Shown piece after piece: positions 16,938 through 24,761 of a stretch of DNA of 64,000 bases. A model generated the notes under the pieces. It was given only the letters and a program-made list of their open reading frames with translations. It had not been told where the DNA came from and did not search any database. Numbering within the stretch: the first letter of the stretch is position 1; each line of letters starts with the position of its first letter. The stretch is from CAZKWG01 sp964615375 (lineage in GTDB: Bacteria; Myxococcota_A; UBA796; CAZKWG01), in the NCBI GenBank assembly GCA_964615375.1, contig CAZTOW010000040.1:1-64000 (forward strand), read 5' to 3'. Made by a program: the position numbers and the translations under genes.

Positions 16938-16965
16938 GCCCGGACCCCGCGGGGGCGCCTCAGCC
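16932..16965. terminator. Bidirectional terminator-like stem containing both stop codons
   Basis: GGCTGAG (16932-16938) pairs with CTCAGCC (16959-16965) around a GC-rich loop that has its own CCCCGCGGGG palindrome. The TGA of the rightward gene and the stop of the leftward gene each lie in one arm. There is no U-tract on either side. Confidence 0.55.
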
Positions 16966-18156
16966 CGGCCGCACCCAGCCGGGGATCTGGTCGCCGTAGG
17001 CCTTGCGGATGGTCTCGCGCCGGATGAGCGGGTCGAAGCCCATGCGACACATGCGGCGGACGAGCTCGTCCTTGGAGATGTGCAGGGTCTCGGCGACCTG
17101 CTCCAGGCGCCAGCCGTGGGCGGCGCAGCGCTCCAGCATGAGGGCGCGGGTGACCTGGGCCGCGCTGAGGCGGAAGGTCTTCAGGTACTGGAGCTCGCCG
17201 TCCTCGCGGTGGATGGCCTCGCCGATGTGGTTCTCCTCGGCGGGGGCGAGCCGGGTCAGGAAGCGCTCGAGCTGGAAGGGGCCGGCGCTGTAGACACGCT
17301 CGGACTGAATCTCGCGGTCCAGCAGCCCCTGGGCGAGGTTGGCGTGGATGTCCGCCCAGTCGGCGCGGGCGCGGGCCAGGACCCCGCGGAGATCGGCGAG
17401 GCTGGCGCCCTCCTGGCCGAGGGGCTGGCGGAGATCGGGGAGCCGGCCGGGCAGCCGACCGTAGTGGTAGAGGGTCTCGCCGTAGAAGTCGAGGAGGAGC
17501 GTGCGGTGCAGGGCGCGGTAGTCGTCGGGGTGCGGGACGACGAAGGCGGAGCCCAGGGCGTCCGCCACGTAGAGGACCACGCCGCACTGGCCCTCGTGGA
17601 TCTCGAAGTGGCCCAGCGCCTCCTCCAGCCCGGTGATGGCGCGGGCGCCCAGCACCCGCTCGGAGCGCGGGCTCAGACCGTGGGAGAGGGCCTGCCTGGA
17701 CCAGTCGCTCCAGGTTGTGTCGGGACCGCGGTAGTGCAGGGCCAGGAAGCCCTCCATCGCGAGGTGCAGGGGGAGCATGCGGAGCGTGTCCTTGCTCTCC
17801 CGGCGGACCAGGCGGTGGCGGACCCCCAGCCCGTTCGCCCAGACCTTGAGCCCGCTGCCCGCGCGGCGCTCCGTCAGCTCCCCGCCCACCGAGCCCACGG
17901 CCTCGCCGTCCTCCGTCCAGCGCACCACGAGCCCGTGGGGGATGAAGGCGAAGTATTTCTCGCCGCGCAGCTCGGGCTCTCCGCCCAGCCCGACCATGGT
18001 GAAGGGCTCGTCGTAGGGGCGGCTCCACAGGCGCAGGTCGGGGCGCACGCGCTCGCGGATCAGCGGGACGAGGCGGATCTGACCCCAGCTCTGCGGCGGG
18101 GCCACGCGGAGCCCGCGCAGGCGGATCGCGTCGAGCGGGGGGCGGCGGCGGCTCAT
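16960..18156 (-). CDS. ARPP-like protein with C-terminal helix-turn-helix-like region
   Basis: 398 residues. The N-terminus (LRGLRVAPPQSWGQIRLVPL) resembles, from memory, the ARPP domains named after association with ADP-ribosylglycohydrolases and rhodanese/phosphatase proteins; this needs a profile search. The middle contains IHEGQCGVVLYVADALGSAFVVPHP. The C-terminal 70 residues (TRALMLERCAAHGWRLEQVAETLHISKDELVRRM) look like a Fis-type helix-turn-helix. The ATG overlaps the stop of the VWA gene upstream in ATGA, so the two are co-translated. It may be a partner or regulator of that Ro60-like protein. Function unknown. Confidence 0.6.
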   Translation of the reverse strand: MSRRRPPLDAIRLRGLRVAPPQSWGQIRLVPLIRERVRPDLRLWSRPYDEPFTMVGLGGEPELRGEKYFAFIPHGLVVRWTEDGEAVGSVGGELTERRAGSGLKVWANGLGVRHRLVRRESKDTLRMLPLHLAMEGFLALHYRGPDTTWSDWSRQALSHGLSPRSERVLGARAITGLEEALGHFEIHEGQCGVVLYVADALGSAFVVPHPDDYRALHRTLLLDFYGETLYHYGRLPGRLPDLRQPLGQEGASLADLRGVLARARADWADIHANLAQGLLDREIQSERVYSAGPFQLERFLTRLAPAEENHIGEAIHREDGELQYLKTFRLSAAQVTRALMLERCAAHGWRLEQVAETLHISKDELVRRMCRMGFDPLIRRETIRKAYGDQIPGWVRPG

Positions 18157-19574
18157 GCCGGCCTCCCCAGCAGGCGCGCGCAGCGGGCCTCCAGGTACTG
18201 CTCCAGCTCAGAGAGCGGCGCGGAGCCGTCGGCGAAGCGGGCGAAGCCCAGCAGCACAGGCAGATCCTCGGCCTCGCGGATGCCGAGGGTGGGTAGTGCC
18301 GGGCCGAGCGCGCGCGGGGCCAGGCTCTCGGCGTCGAAGGCGGGGTTCAGGTGGACGAAGCTGACGCGGCGGGCGCGGTCGAGCCGCTCGCGAAAGAGGC
18401 GCACCAGGGGCGAGACGGCGCCGGGCGGGTCGTTCTCGAAGCCATCGGAGACCAGCACCACCAGGTCCGGGCCCCAGTCCAGCGCGTCCAGCAGCGGGGT
18501 CGCCAGATCGGTCTGGCCGCGGGCGTAGACCTGCAGCTCGTCGTCCGTGGGGAGCGTCCAGAAGGCGCGGTATTCCTGGCTCATCGCGCGCAGCAGGGCG
18601 GAGACCCCCAGCGCCACCCCCAGCGGCCGTCGCCGCCGCGCCTCCGTCCCGGAGCTGGAGAAGCTGCGATCCAGCACCGCCGCCACCCGCCCCAGCCGGG
18701 TCCGCGCCCGCGCCAGCGTCCGCTCGGCCGAGCCCTGGAGCGCGCGGTGGAGCTCCTCGCTCCGCTCCCTGCGCTCGGCCGCGGGCAGCGAGAGCAGGTA
18801 GAGGCAGAGCTTCGTGAGCGGGGCCCGCTCCAGGTCCACCGACAGCTCTACCTCCTCCCGCTCCGCGGTCCCCAGCAGGCGCATGCGCTCACCCGCGGTC
18901 ATGCGCGGGGCGATGTCGCGCAGGAAGCGCTCGCGGGGGATGCCGCGGCGGGCGGCGACGCCCTCGGCGATGGTGTAGGGCAGCTCGAAGACGGCCTCGT
19001 CCGCGTATTGCGCGCGGCGGAAGCTCTCCAGGAGGGGGAGCGAGAAGGGCTCGGTCTTGCGCAGGCCCTCGAAGAGGAAGCGCGCGAGGTCGGGGTGCAG
19101 GCGCAGGTGGGCGTGCGAGGCGATCCGCTTGACGTGGCCGCGGTATTTGACAGCGTCAAAAGCTGGATCGCGGCGTTGGTTCAGGTAGTCTCGGGCGATG
19201 GCGCGCGCGCGGCGGTTGTTGATCCGGCGCGTGCGGAGCTCGCCCAGCAGCTTGAGGGCCCGATTGGCGGGCAGGTTGCGCAGAGCGGCGGCGATGAGCG
19301 CGCCCTCCTCCCGGCGCTGCTCCGGCGAGAGGCCGCGGGCGTCGCCCAGCAGACCGAGGATGATCAAGCCCTGGTTGAAGTGGTTGATCCCCGCCGCCAG
19401 GGTGCGGGCGTAGAGTCGCCGGTAGTTGACCCGGGCGTACTCGTGCAGGAAGTGGATGCTGAGCCGCTGGCCCTCGCTGTCGCCGTAGAAGTCGCCCTGA
19501 CCCGTGCAGGCGAAGCAGGCGTTGACGAAGAGGACGAGATCCTCGCGTCCGATCTGCTCGGGGGTCCAGGTCAT
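18153..19574 (-). CDS. Ro60/TROVE-like protein with C-terminal VWA domain
   Basis: 473 residues. The N-terminal 290 residues are helical repeats (about WTPEQIGRED to RTRLGRV), with DYLNQRRDPAFDAVKYRGHVKRI in the middle, as in the HEAT-like ring of Ro60 relatives. The C-terminal part is a von Willebrand A fold with a complete metal site: D302-x-S304-x-S306, Thr 355 and Asp 377 (VSDGFEND). Ro60-type proteins bind misfolded or Y RNAs; the N-terminal half is too diverged for me to prove TROVE membership. It heads an operon with the 398-residue protein. I chose the ATG at 19574 because the reading frame further upstream loses coding character. Confidence 0.65.
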   Translation of the reverse strand: MTWTPEQIGREDLVLFVNACFACTGQGDFYGDSEGQRLSIHFLHEYARVNYRRLYARTLAAGINHFNQGLIILGLLGDARGLSPEQRREEGALIAAALRNLPANRALKLLGELRTRRINNRRARAIARDYLNQRRDPAFDAVKYRGHVKRIASHAHLRLHPDLARFLFEGLRKTEPFSLPLLESFRRAQYADEAVFELPYTIAEGVAARRGIPRERFLRDIAPRMTAGERMRLLGTAEREEVELSVDLERAPLTKLCLYLLSLPAAERRERSEELHRALQGSAERTLARARTRLGRVAAVLDRSFSSSGTEARRRRPLGVALGVSALLRAMSQEYRAFWTLPTDDELQVYARGQTDLATPLLDALDWGPDLVVLVSDGFENDPPGAVSPLVRLFRERLDRARRVSFVHLNPAFDAESLAPRALGPALPTLGIREAEDLPVLLGFARFADGSAPLSELEQYLEARCARLLGRPA

Positions 19575-19733
19575 GGGAGGAGGGGCTCGGTGAAGGGGAG
19601 GGGAGGAGGTGCCGCCCCGGGGAGTAGCGACGCGACCACTATTGCAGTTCCCATAAAACCGTTTTCGGAAGTCGAGCCAGAGTCCCGCGGGCGGCCTGGT
19701 CAGGATAGCACGGAGGGCTCCACAGGAGTCCCC
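19575..19733. promoter_or_regulatory. Divergent promoter region
   Basis: This 159-bp gap separates the leftward VWA operon from the rightward binding-protein gene. Around 19640-19670 it turns AT-rich (TTGCAG, then CATAAAACCGTTTTCGG with an AAAA-CCG-TTTT palindrome), which is where promoters for both directions could lie. No exact -35/-10 pair can be assigned. Confidence 0.35.
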
Positions 19734-20615
19734 GTGCGCGTCGTCTCCCTCCTCCCCTCCGCCACCGAGCTGGTCTGCGCCGTGGGCGCCCGCGACACCC
19801 TCGTTGGCGTCTCCCACGAGTGCGACCACCCCGCCAGCGTGGTCGGTCTGCCCACGCTCACCCGCTGCCGCACCTCGCTGGGGCGGGAGAGCCTGGCCAT
19901 CGACCGCTCCATCCGAAACCTCCTGGAGAAGACGGTGGCGGTCTACGAGGTGGACGTGGACGCGCTGGCCGCCCTGCGCCCGGACATCATCGTCACGCAG
20001 GATCTCTGCGATGTCTGCGCGGTCTCCTACGATGACGTCTGCGCGGCGGCGCGCACGCTGGGCAACCCGGATCTGGTGATCGTCAACCTGCACCCTACGG
20101 TGCTGGCCGACATCTGGGAGGATCTGCGCAAGGTGGGGCGCGCGCTGGGCCGCGACCCGGAGCCTGCGCTGGCGGAGCTGCTGGCGCGGGTCGACGTGGT
20201 GCGCGCACGCGCCCAGGGGCTGCCGCGGCCTCGGGTGCTGACCATCGAGTGGCTGGAGCCGGTCATGGTGGGCGGCACCTGGATGCCCGAGCTGGTGAGC
20301 CTCGCCGGGGGTGAGCCGATGGTGACCGCGCCGGGCCAGCACGCGCCGACGTTGTCCGACGCCGCGCTCAGCGAGCTGGACCCCGAGGTCGTGCTCATCA
20401 AGCCCTGCGGCTTCGACGTGGCGCGCACGATGGAGGAGCGGGCGCGGGTGCAGGCCCTGGCTGAGATGTTCCCGAAGGCGCGGACCTGGGTGGCCGACGG
20501 CAACGCCTACTTCAACCGGCCGGGGCCGCGGATCGTGGAGAGCCTGGAGATCCTGGCGTCCGCGGTGCACCCCGAGGTCTTCGGGCGACACCCGGAGCTG
20601 GTCGCGGTGTCCTGA
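19734..20615 (+). CDS. BtuF-like cobalamin/metal-chelate-binding protein, no signal peptide
   Basis: 293 residues, GTG start with AGGAG 5 nt upstream. The protein starts directly with MRVVSLLPSATELVCAVGA, the usual first strand of periplasmic-binding fold III proteins such as BtuF, followed by V-G-V-S-H-E-C-D-H-P and a C-x-x-C-A-V-S segment. G-G-T-W-M-P-E-L and DGNAYFNRPGPRIVESLEIL match the cobalamin-binding protein group. There is no N-terminal signal, so it appears cytoplasmic; no ABC transporter genes are adjacent. It may bind a corrinoid inside the cell or serve another hydrolytic or regulatory use. Confidence 0.75.
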   Translation: MRVVSLLPSATELVCAVGARDTLVGVSHECDHPASVVGLPTLTRCRTSLGRESLAIDRSIRNLLEKTVAVYEVDVDALAALRPDIIVTQDLCDVCAVSYDDVCAAARTLGNPDLVIVNLHPTVLADIWEDLRKVGRALGRDPEPALAELLARVDVVRARAQGLPRPRVLTIEWLEPVMVGGTWMPELVSLAGGEPMVTAPGQHAPTLSDAALSELDPEVVLIKPCGFDVARTMEERARVQALAEMFPKARTWVADGNAYFNRPGPRIVESLEILASAVHPEVFGRHPELVAVS

Positions 20616-20617
20616 TC

Positions 20618-20679
20618 GGCGATCGTTCGCACGGGAGTGCGTGAGGGCCGGGTTCCCGATCGCCCCTCGGAAGGCGAGG
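20618..20679. terminator. Triple stem-loop between convergent genes
   Basis: GGCGATC (20618-20624) pairs with GATCGCC (20658-20664), enclosing CGCAC-GGGA-GTGCG (20628-20641). A separate stem CCTCG-GAAGG-CGAGG lies at 20665-20679. The set fills the gap between two converging genes and is best read as a bidirectional terminator or a stable 3' end. Confidence 0.55.
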
Positions 20680-20680
20680 C

Positions 20681-22684
20681 TCAGTAGTCTCCAAAATAGG
20701 AGATGAGGTAGGCCGCGCCGGCGTCCGATCCACTGGCGTCCTGGCTGTTCGCGCCGACCGCCACGTCGTCGAAGCGGTCGCCGTCCACGTCCCCCACCCC
20801 GGAGACCCACCATCCGGCCTGGTCGCCCGCCGCCTCCGCCATGAGCTTCTGCTCGGCGCTCGCCAGGGCGAGCGTCCCCGAGGCGTCCTGGAGGGCGCCC
20901 CCGCCCAGCAGCAGGTAGGCCGCGCCGGACTCCTCGCCGAGGCTGGCCTCCCCCCTGGCGCCGACCAGCAGGTCCTCGAGGCTGTCGCCGTCCACGTCTC
21001 CCGCCCAGGAGACCGACCATCCGGCGTAGTCGCTGCTGGACTGGCCCAGGAGCTTCAGCGCCGCGCTCGCCAGCTCCAGCGTCTCCGACGTGCTCTCCAA
21101 GGTCCCTTCCCCAAGCCACAGGTAGACCGCGCCCGCGTTGTTGGCGGTGGTGTCGTCGTGACATGCGCCGACCGCCAGGTCGTCGAGGCCGTCGCCGTCC
21201 AGGTCCCCGCCCCCGGCCACCGAGTAGCCCGCGGAGTCTCGGTTGTTCTCCCCGACCAGCTTCAGGTCTGCGCTCGCCAGGCCGAGCGGGCTCGAGGCGC
21301 CCTCCAGGGCTCCGCCGCCCAGCAGCAGATACGCTGCGCCGGCATCGTATCCACCCGTCTCCTCATCGGGCGCCCCCAGCAGCAGGTCGTCGAGGCCGTC
21401 GCCGTCCACGTCGCCGGCCTCAGCGGTGGAGAAGGCCGCGTGATCCCCCTCGGCCTCTCCCGTGAGCTTCCAGTCGGCGTCCGCGAGGTCGAGCGAACCC
21501 GATGAGCCCTCCAGGGCTCCGCCGGCCAGCAACACATAGGCCGCGCCCGCTTCTTCTTCGACGCTGCTCTGCTGATGGGCGCCGACCAGCAGATCGTCGA
21601 GGTCGTCCCCGTCCAGATCTCCTGCCCTGGACACCGCGTATCCAGCCTGGTCGTCCTCAGCCTCGCCCATGAGCTTCAGGTCCGCGCTCGAGAGGCTGAG
21701 CTCTCCCGACGCCCCTCCTCCCAACAGGAGATACGCCATGCCGGCGTTCCTGCCGTGGGTGTCCGCCCAGTAGGCGCCGACCGCCATGTCGCCGAGGCCG
21801 TCGCCGTCCACGTCCCCCGCTCCGGAGACCGCGAATCCAGCGTAGTCACCCGGCTGCTCGCCCGCGAGCTCGAGGTCGGCGCCCGACAGGTTCAGCTCGC
21901 CCGTCGCGCCCTCCAAAGCCCCCCCGCCCAGGAGCAGGTAGGCGGCGCCGGCCGCCGAGCCGCCGCCATCGTCCCCGTAGGCGCCGACGACCATGTCATC
22001 GAGGCCGTCGCCGTCGACGTCCCCCGCTCCGGAGACCGCGCACCCCGCGTAGTCGAATTCGGCTTCTCCCGAGATCTTCAGGTCCGCGGTGCTCAAGCCG
22101 AGGACACCGCTGGGTGTACAGGCCTCCAACGCGGCGCTCTCGCCTTCGCAGCCGTTCACGACGCCGTCGCCGCAGATCTCCTCGGCGCCCGGGTAGGTCG
22201 AGGCGTCTCCGTCGTCGCAGTCTCCGGGCTCCGCCACATGTCCGACCGGCTGACTACAAGCTGTGGTTGTGGTTGAGTCGTCCCCGACGCCGTCGCCGTC
22301 CGCGTCGGCGTACCAGGTGCTCGCGTCCTCGGCCTCCCCCTCGTCGGTGCTGCCGTCACAGTCGTTGTCGAGCCCGTCGCAGCGCTCGGCGGCCTCTGGG
22401 CTCACGGTGGCGTCCGCGTCGTCGCAGTCCGCGCCGCCGGCGGCCACGGCGCCGTGCCCGTCCCCGTCCAGATCATCGTCGGGCGTCGCGGGGTCACAGT
22501 CGTCGTCGAGGCCGTTGTAGGGCTCCTCCGTCGCGCCGTCGCTCGTGTCGACGCAGCCCTCCTGGACCTGGGAGTCCTGCTCGCCCGAGTCGATCGCGCC
22601 CTTCTCCGCCGAGGGGCCTGGGCAGCCCGCCAGCAGGAGCAGGGCGGCCCAGCGCGCCAGCTCAGTAGAGGCTCGCAGACTCAT
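20681..22684 (-). CDS. FG-GAP propeller lipoprotein with Cys/Asp metal-binding motifs
   Basis: 667 residues. MSLRASTELARWAALLLLAGC is the lipoprotein signal. Residues 40-185 contain repeated C-D-x-x-D-N-D-C-D-G and D-C-D-D-x-D-A-x-x-x-P-x-A motifs, the putative metal-binding motif found on many myxobacterial surface proteins. They are followed by seven FG-GAP repeats (G-A-G-D-V-D-G-D-G-L-D-D-M-V-V-G-A) that should close a seven-bladed propeller. The repeats are very alike, which suggests recent duplication. It is probably exposed on the surface and bound to calcium. It starts 12 bp after the dihydropyrimidinase-type gene. Confidence 0.87.
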   Translation of the reverse strand: MSLRASTELARWAALLLLAGCPGPSAEKGAIDSGEQDSQVQEGCVDTSDGATEEPYNGLDDDCDPATPDDDLDGDGHGAVAAGGADCDDADATVSPEAAERCDGLDNDCDGSTDEGEAEDASTWYADADGDGVGDDSTTTTACSQPVGHVAEPGDCDDGDASTYPGAEEICGDGVVNGCEGESAALEACTPSGVLGLSTADLKISGEAEFDYAGCAVSGAGDVDGDGLDDMVVGAYGDDGGGSAAGAAYLLLGGGALEGATGELNLSGADLELAGEQPGDYAGFAVSGAGDVDGDGLGDMAVGAYWADTHGRNAGMAYLLLGGGASGELSLSSADLKLMGEAEDDQAGYAVSRAGDLDGDDLDDLLVGAHQQSSVEEEAGAAYVLLAGGALEGSSGSLDLADADWKLTGEAEGDHAAFSTAEAGDVDGDGLDDLLLGAPDEETGGYDAGAAYLLLGGGALEGASSPLGLASADLKLVGENNRDSAGYSVAGGGDLDGDGLDDLAVGACHDDTTANNAGAVYLWLGEGTLESTSETLELASAALKLLGQSSSDYAGWSVSWAGDVDGDSLEDLLVGARGEASLGEESGAAYLLLGGGALQDASGTLALASAEQKLMAEAAGDQAGWWVSGVGDVDGDRFDDVAVGANSQDASGSDAGAAYLISYFGDY

Positions 22685-22696
22685 GGGCGGAGAGGT

Positions 22697-24178
22697 TCAG
22701 CGCGCAGCCAGGCCGCGATCCACCGGCGTCGCCCGAGCCAGCGCGTTGCGCAGGTTCTGCGAAGCCCAGAAGGGGGCGTTGCAGGGGCGGTTCACGTAGC
22801 GGCCCCAGCCGGGCTCGGCCGTGAGCTGGCCGTTCTGCCACAGCATGCGACCGCGCGAGAGGGTGACCGCCGGGTTGCCGATGGTCTCCATGCCCTCGTA
22901 GATGTTGAAGTCGATGCGCTGGTGGTGCGTGGCGGCGGAGATGGTGCGGCGGCGCTCCGGGTCCCAGACCACGAGGTCGGCGTCGCTGCCCACGGCGATG
23001 GTGCCCTTCTTCGGGTGCATGTTGAAGATCTTGGCGGCGTTGGCGCTGGTGGCGGCCACGAACTCGGCCGGCGTCAGGCGGCCGGTGCGCACGCCGTGGG
23101 TCCAGAGCACGGCCATGCGGTCCTCGACGCCGCTGGTGCCGTTCGGGATCTTGCGGAAGTCGCCCCAGCCCATGCGCTTCTGGTCCACGCAGAAGCAGCA
23201 GTGGTCGGTGGCGGTGGTCTGGAGCACGCCCGCCTGGAGGCCGCGCCAGAGGGCCGCCTGGTGCTCCTTCGAGCGGAAGGGCGGGCTCATGACGTAGCCG
23301 GCGGCGCGATCCCAGTCGGGGTTGCGGTAGACCGAGTCGTCGATCACGAGGTGCTGGGCCAGGACCTCGCCGAAGACGCGCTGCCCCTCCAGCTTCGCGC
23401 GGGCGATGGCGTCCAGCGCGTCCTGGCAGCTCGTGTGGACCACGTAGAGCGGCACGCCCAGCACCTCGGCGATGCGGAGCGCGCGGTTGGCGGCCTCGCC
23501 CTCCACCTCGGGCGGGCGGGAGAGCGGGTGACCCTCGGGGCCGTGGATGCCCTGGTCGTAGATGGCCTGCTGCAGCCGGTAGACCAGCTCGCCGTTCTCG
23601 GCGTGCACCGTGCAGAGCGCGCCCAGCTCCTTCGCCCTGAGGAAGGAGTTCACCAGGACCTCGTCGTCGCACATGATGGCGTTCTTGTAGGCCATGAAGT
23701 GCTTGAAGCTGTTGACGCCGTGGTCGCGGCAGAGCACGCCCATCTCGTCGCTGACCTGCTGGCTCCACCAGGTGATCGCGACGTGGAAGGTGAAGTCGGC
23801 GGCGGACTTCTCCGCCCAGCCGCGCCAGAGGTGCCAGGCCTCCAGCGGCGACTGCTGGGGGTTGGGGATGGCGAAGTCGATGATCGTCGTCGTGCCGCCC
23901 GCCGCCGCCGCCGCGGTGCCGGTGAAGAAGTCCTCGCTGGTCACCGTGCCCATGAAGGGGAGCTGCATGTGCGTGTGCGGGTCGATGCCGCCCGGCATGA
24001 CGTAGGCGCCGCTCGCGTCGATGACGGCCGCCCCCGCGGGGACCTCGCCCGAGATGTCCGCGCCCACCGCCGCGACCTGCTCGCCCACCACCAGCACGTC
24101 GGCGCGGGCCTCGCCCTCCGCCGTGACCACCGTGCCGCCGCGAATCCAGGTTGCCGCCGCCGAAGCCGAGACGCTCAT
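22697..24178 (-). CDS. Dihydropyrimidinase/hydantoinase-type amidohydrolase
   Basis: 493 residues from the ATG at 24178. Metal ligands typical of the family are visible: G-x-D-P-H-T-H near residue 58, the Lys of H-F-M-A-Y-K (normally carboxylated), H in T-V-H-A-E-N, H in V-V-H-T-S-C, and D in T-A-T-D-H. The late S-x-N-A-A-K-I-F-N-M-H-P-x-K-G-T-I and GSDADLVVWDP segments are also diagnostic. It should open six-membered (dihydropyrimidine) or five-membered (hydantoin) cyclic amides with two metal ions in the cytoplasm. No other pyrimidine-catabolic gene is adjacent, so the true substrate is open. Confidence 0.93.
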   Translation of the reverse strand: MSVSASAAATWIRGGTVVTAEGEARADVLVVGEQVAAVGADISGEVPAGAAVIDASGAYVMPGGIDPHTHMQLPFMGTVTSEDFFTGTAAAAAGGTTTIIDFAIPNPQQSPLEAWHLWRGWAEKSAADFTFHVAITWWSQQVSDEMGVLCRDHGVNSFKHFMAYKNAIMCDDEVLVNSFLRAKELGALCTVHAENGELVYRLQQAIYDQGIHGPEGHPLSRPPEVEGEAANRALRIAEVLGVPLYVVHTSCQDALDAIARAKLEGQRVFGEVLAQHLVIDDSVYRNPDWDRAAGYVMSPPFRSKEHQAALWRGLQAGVLQTTATDHCCFCVDQKRMGWGDFRKIPNGTSGVEDRMAVLWTHGVRTGRLTPAEFVAATSANAAKIFNMHPKKGTIAVGSDADLVVWDPERRRTISAATHHQRIDFNIYEGMETIGNPAVTLSRGRMLWQNGQLTAEPGWGRYVNRPCNAPFWASQNLRNALARATPVDRGLAAR

Positions 24179-24338
24179 GAGACCTCCGAGGATGCGAGCG
24201 ATCAACGTGCCACGCGCGGGGCCTGCGGGCAAGCGGGCGGGCAAGCGGGCGGGGGGCGGATCAGAGGGTGGGCGTCACCGGGCGTCCCCGGTCCAGGAGT
24301 TCGCGATTTGGTGCATGCTGTCGCGAGAAGGAAGTTGG

Positions 24339-24533
24339 AACCGCCAAGGCCGCCATGAGCGCCAAGGTCGGCGCGGCGAGAAGCCCTGGAGGGGCCTGCC
24401 TCCGCGCCGCGCTCAGACGCGCTCCCGAGCCTCCATCCTGCCCATTCGACGCCTCCGCCGCGGAGGGGAGGCCCGGCTCTCCTCCGACCTCTCCCGCGCG
24501 CCGACCTTGGCGCTCATGGCGCCCTTGGCGGTT
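24339..24533. repeat. Inverted-repeat element with 37-bp arms
   Basis: The arms 24339-24375 and 24497-24533 are reverse complements at 36 of 37 positions, each beginning AACCGCCAAGG and containing CGCCATGAGCGCCAAGG. The 121 bp between them include further partial pairing. The arms, translated, give N-R-Q-G-x-x-x-R-Q-G, the spurious peptide seen in dispersed inverted-repeat elements of many genomes. There is no transposase; it is a non-autonomous, MITE- or REP-like element. The whole gap 24179-24618 holds no other gene that I can see. Confidence 0.7.
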
Positions 24534-24618
24534 CAACCTGTGCTTGTTGTGCCCACGGAAGGCTGACGCACACTCCAGGAGTGTCAGCTCCAGGCGCGGC
24601 GGTCAGGCCCCGCGCCGC

Positions 24619-24761
24619 TCAACGCAACACCATGCGGAGCATGATGCCGACGAAGATCTGGGCGACGAAGCCGTGCCCCGCTCCCTTCTTCGTGTCCTCT
24701 CCCTTCGCGATGAGGTGGACCAGGATCAGCCCGATGCAGCCGCCGAAGAAGCCGACGGCCT
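24619..24761 (-). other. Frameshifted membrane tail of the HEAT-repeat gene
   Basis: Right after the stop of the HEAT-repeat gene a different frame encodes about 47 residues with near-perfect GC-rich third positions: E-A-V-G-F-F-G-G-C-I-G-L-I-L-V-H-L-I-A-K-G, a Lys-rich turn, then A-Q-I-F-V-G-I-M-L-R-M-V-L-R and a stop at 24619. It has two hydrophobic helices but no ATG, GTG or TTG start. Removing one base from the run of five G (minus strand, 24771-24767) would join it to the upstream protein as ..R-F-R-W-G-R-E-A-V-G-F. So it is probably the missing C-terminus of that protein, cut off by a mutation, a programmed shift or a base-call error. Confidence 0.6.

Noticed and set aside
22454..24358. 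Long rightward open frame opposite the dihydropyrimidinase-type gene
   Set aside because: The leftward frame has all catalytic motifs; the rightward product has none and is Val/Ala/His-rich shadow sequence.
24261..24536. Small leftward frame inside the inverted-repeat element (N-R-Q-G type peptide)
   Set aside because: Such peptides are by-products of the repeat itself; no ribosome-binding site or homologous protein family is known to me.
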